This document shows positions 13,479-13,490 of a stretch of 13,490 bases of DNA, piece after piece. Below the pieces are notes generated by a model, which saw only the letters and a program-made list of their open reading frames with translations, was not told the origin of the DNA and did no database searches. The DNA comes from Deltaproteobacteria bacterium (GTDB lineage: Bacteria > Desulfobacterota > G020345765): the NCBI GenBank assembly GCA_030616835.1, contig JAUWWP010000032.1:1-13490 (forward strand), given 5' to 3'. The position numbers were made by a program, and so were the translations under genes. The first letter of the stretch is position 1. Every line of letters begins with the position of its first letter.

Positions 13479-13490
13479 TTTTCATAGATA

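Overview
The window is one continuous run of respiratory complex I (NADH:quinone oxidoreductase) genes, all on the + strand: nuoA, nuoB, a fused nuoCD, nuoE, nuoF, nuoG, nuoH, nuoI, nuoJ, nuoK, nuoL and nuoM. This is the E. coli gene order. The last base of nuoM lies 12 bases before the window ends, so nuoN, the missing proton-pumping subunit, is probably just outside. All iron-sulfur ligands that can be checked by motif are present (N1a in NuoE, N3 in NuoF, N1b, N5, N4 and N7 in NuoG, N6a/N6b in NuoI, N2 in NuoB). So are the key charged residues of the membrane subunits, so the enzyme looks functional. The NADH-oxidising module (EFG) is included, so this is a true NADH dehydrogenase and not the shorter 11-subunit form.

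Layout. Positions 1-245 are an AT-rich leader with a plausible sigma70-type promoter (109-137) and a nested inverted repeat in the presumed 5' UTR. nuoA and nuoB overlap. A 209-base spacer full of repeats precedes nuoCD. nuoCD, nuoE, nuoF and nuoG form a tight block with gaps of 22 and 1 bases and one overlap. Repeat-rich spacers then separate nuoG/nuoH (332 bases), nuoH/nuoI (264), nuoJ/nuoK (122), nuoK/nuoL (340) and nuoL/nuoM (240); nuoI and nuoJ overlap by one base.

The genes themselves are ordinary; the unusual part is the DNA between and within them. The spacers are built from a small set of modules: AT-rich arms (types resembling AAATCCTAAGCAC, AAAATGC, TCAAATGTCAAAGC and AATTGGAAATTGAAG) wrapped around GC-rich palindromic cores (a CCCTTCGA...CTCAGGAC type, a CCCCTCACC...GAGAGGGG type, AGTCCGCC...GGCGGACT, and CGAGCGAAGCGAGTAAGGAC). 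The same arms carry different cores at different junctions, in concentric inverted layouts. One core-type copy lies inside the nuoCD reading frame and encodes the linker between the NuoC and NuoD domains. Another repeat ends on the first base of the nuoI start codon and carries its only Shine-Dalgarno-like sequence. NuoG is unusually short (530 residues) because the middle of its molybdopterin-oxidoreductase-like domain is missing.

Organism. This is a bacterium with near-balanced GC in genes and AT-rich, repeat-laden spacers. From general experience that pattern is common in genomes of uncultured candidate phyla, but I cannot name a taxon from this window. I see no tRNA, rRNA, CRISPR array, transposase or phage gene. 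I do not see an entirely new system here; the strongest leads are the in-frame repeat in nuoCD, the repeat-borne nuoI start region and the modular nested repeats.
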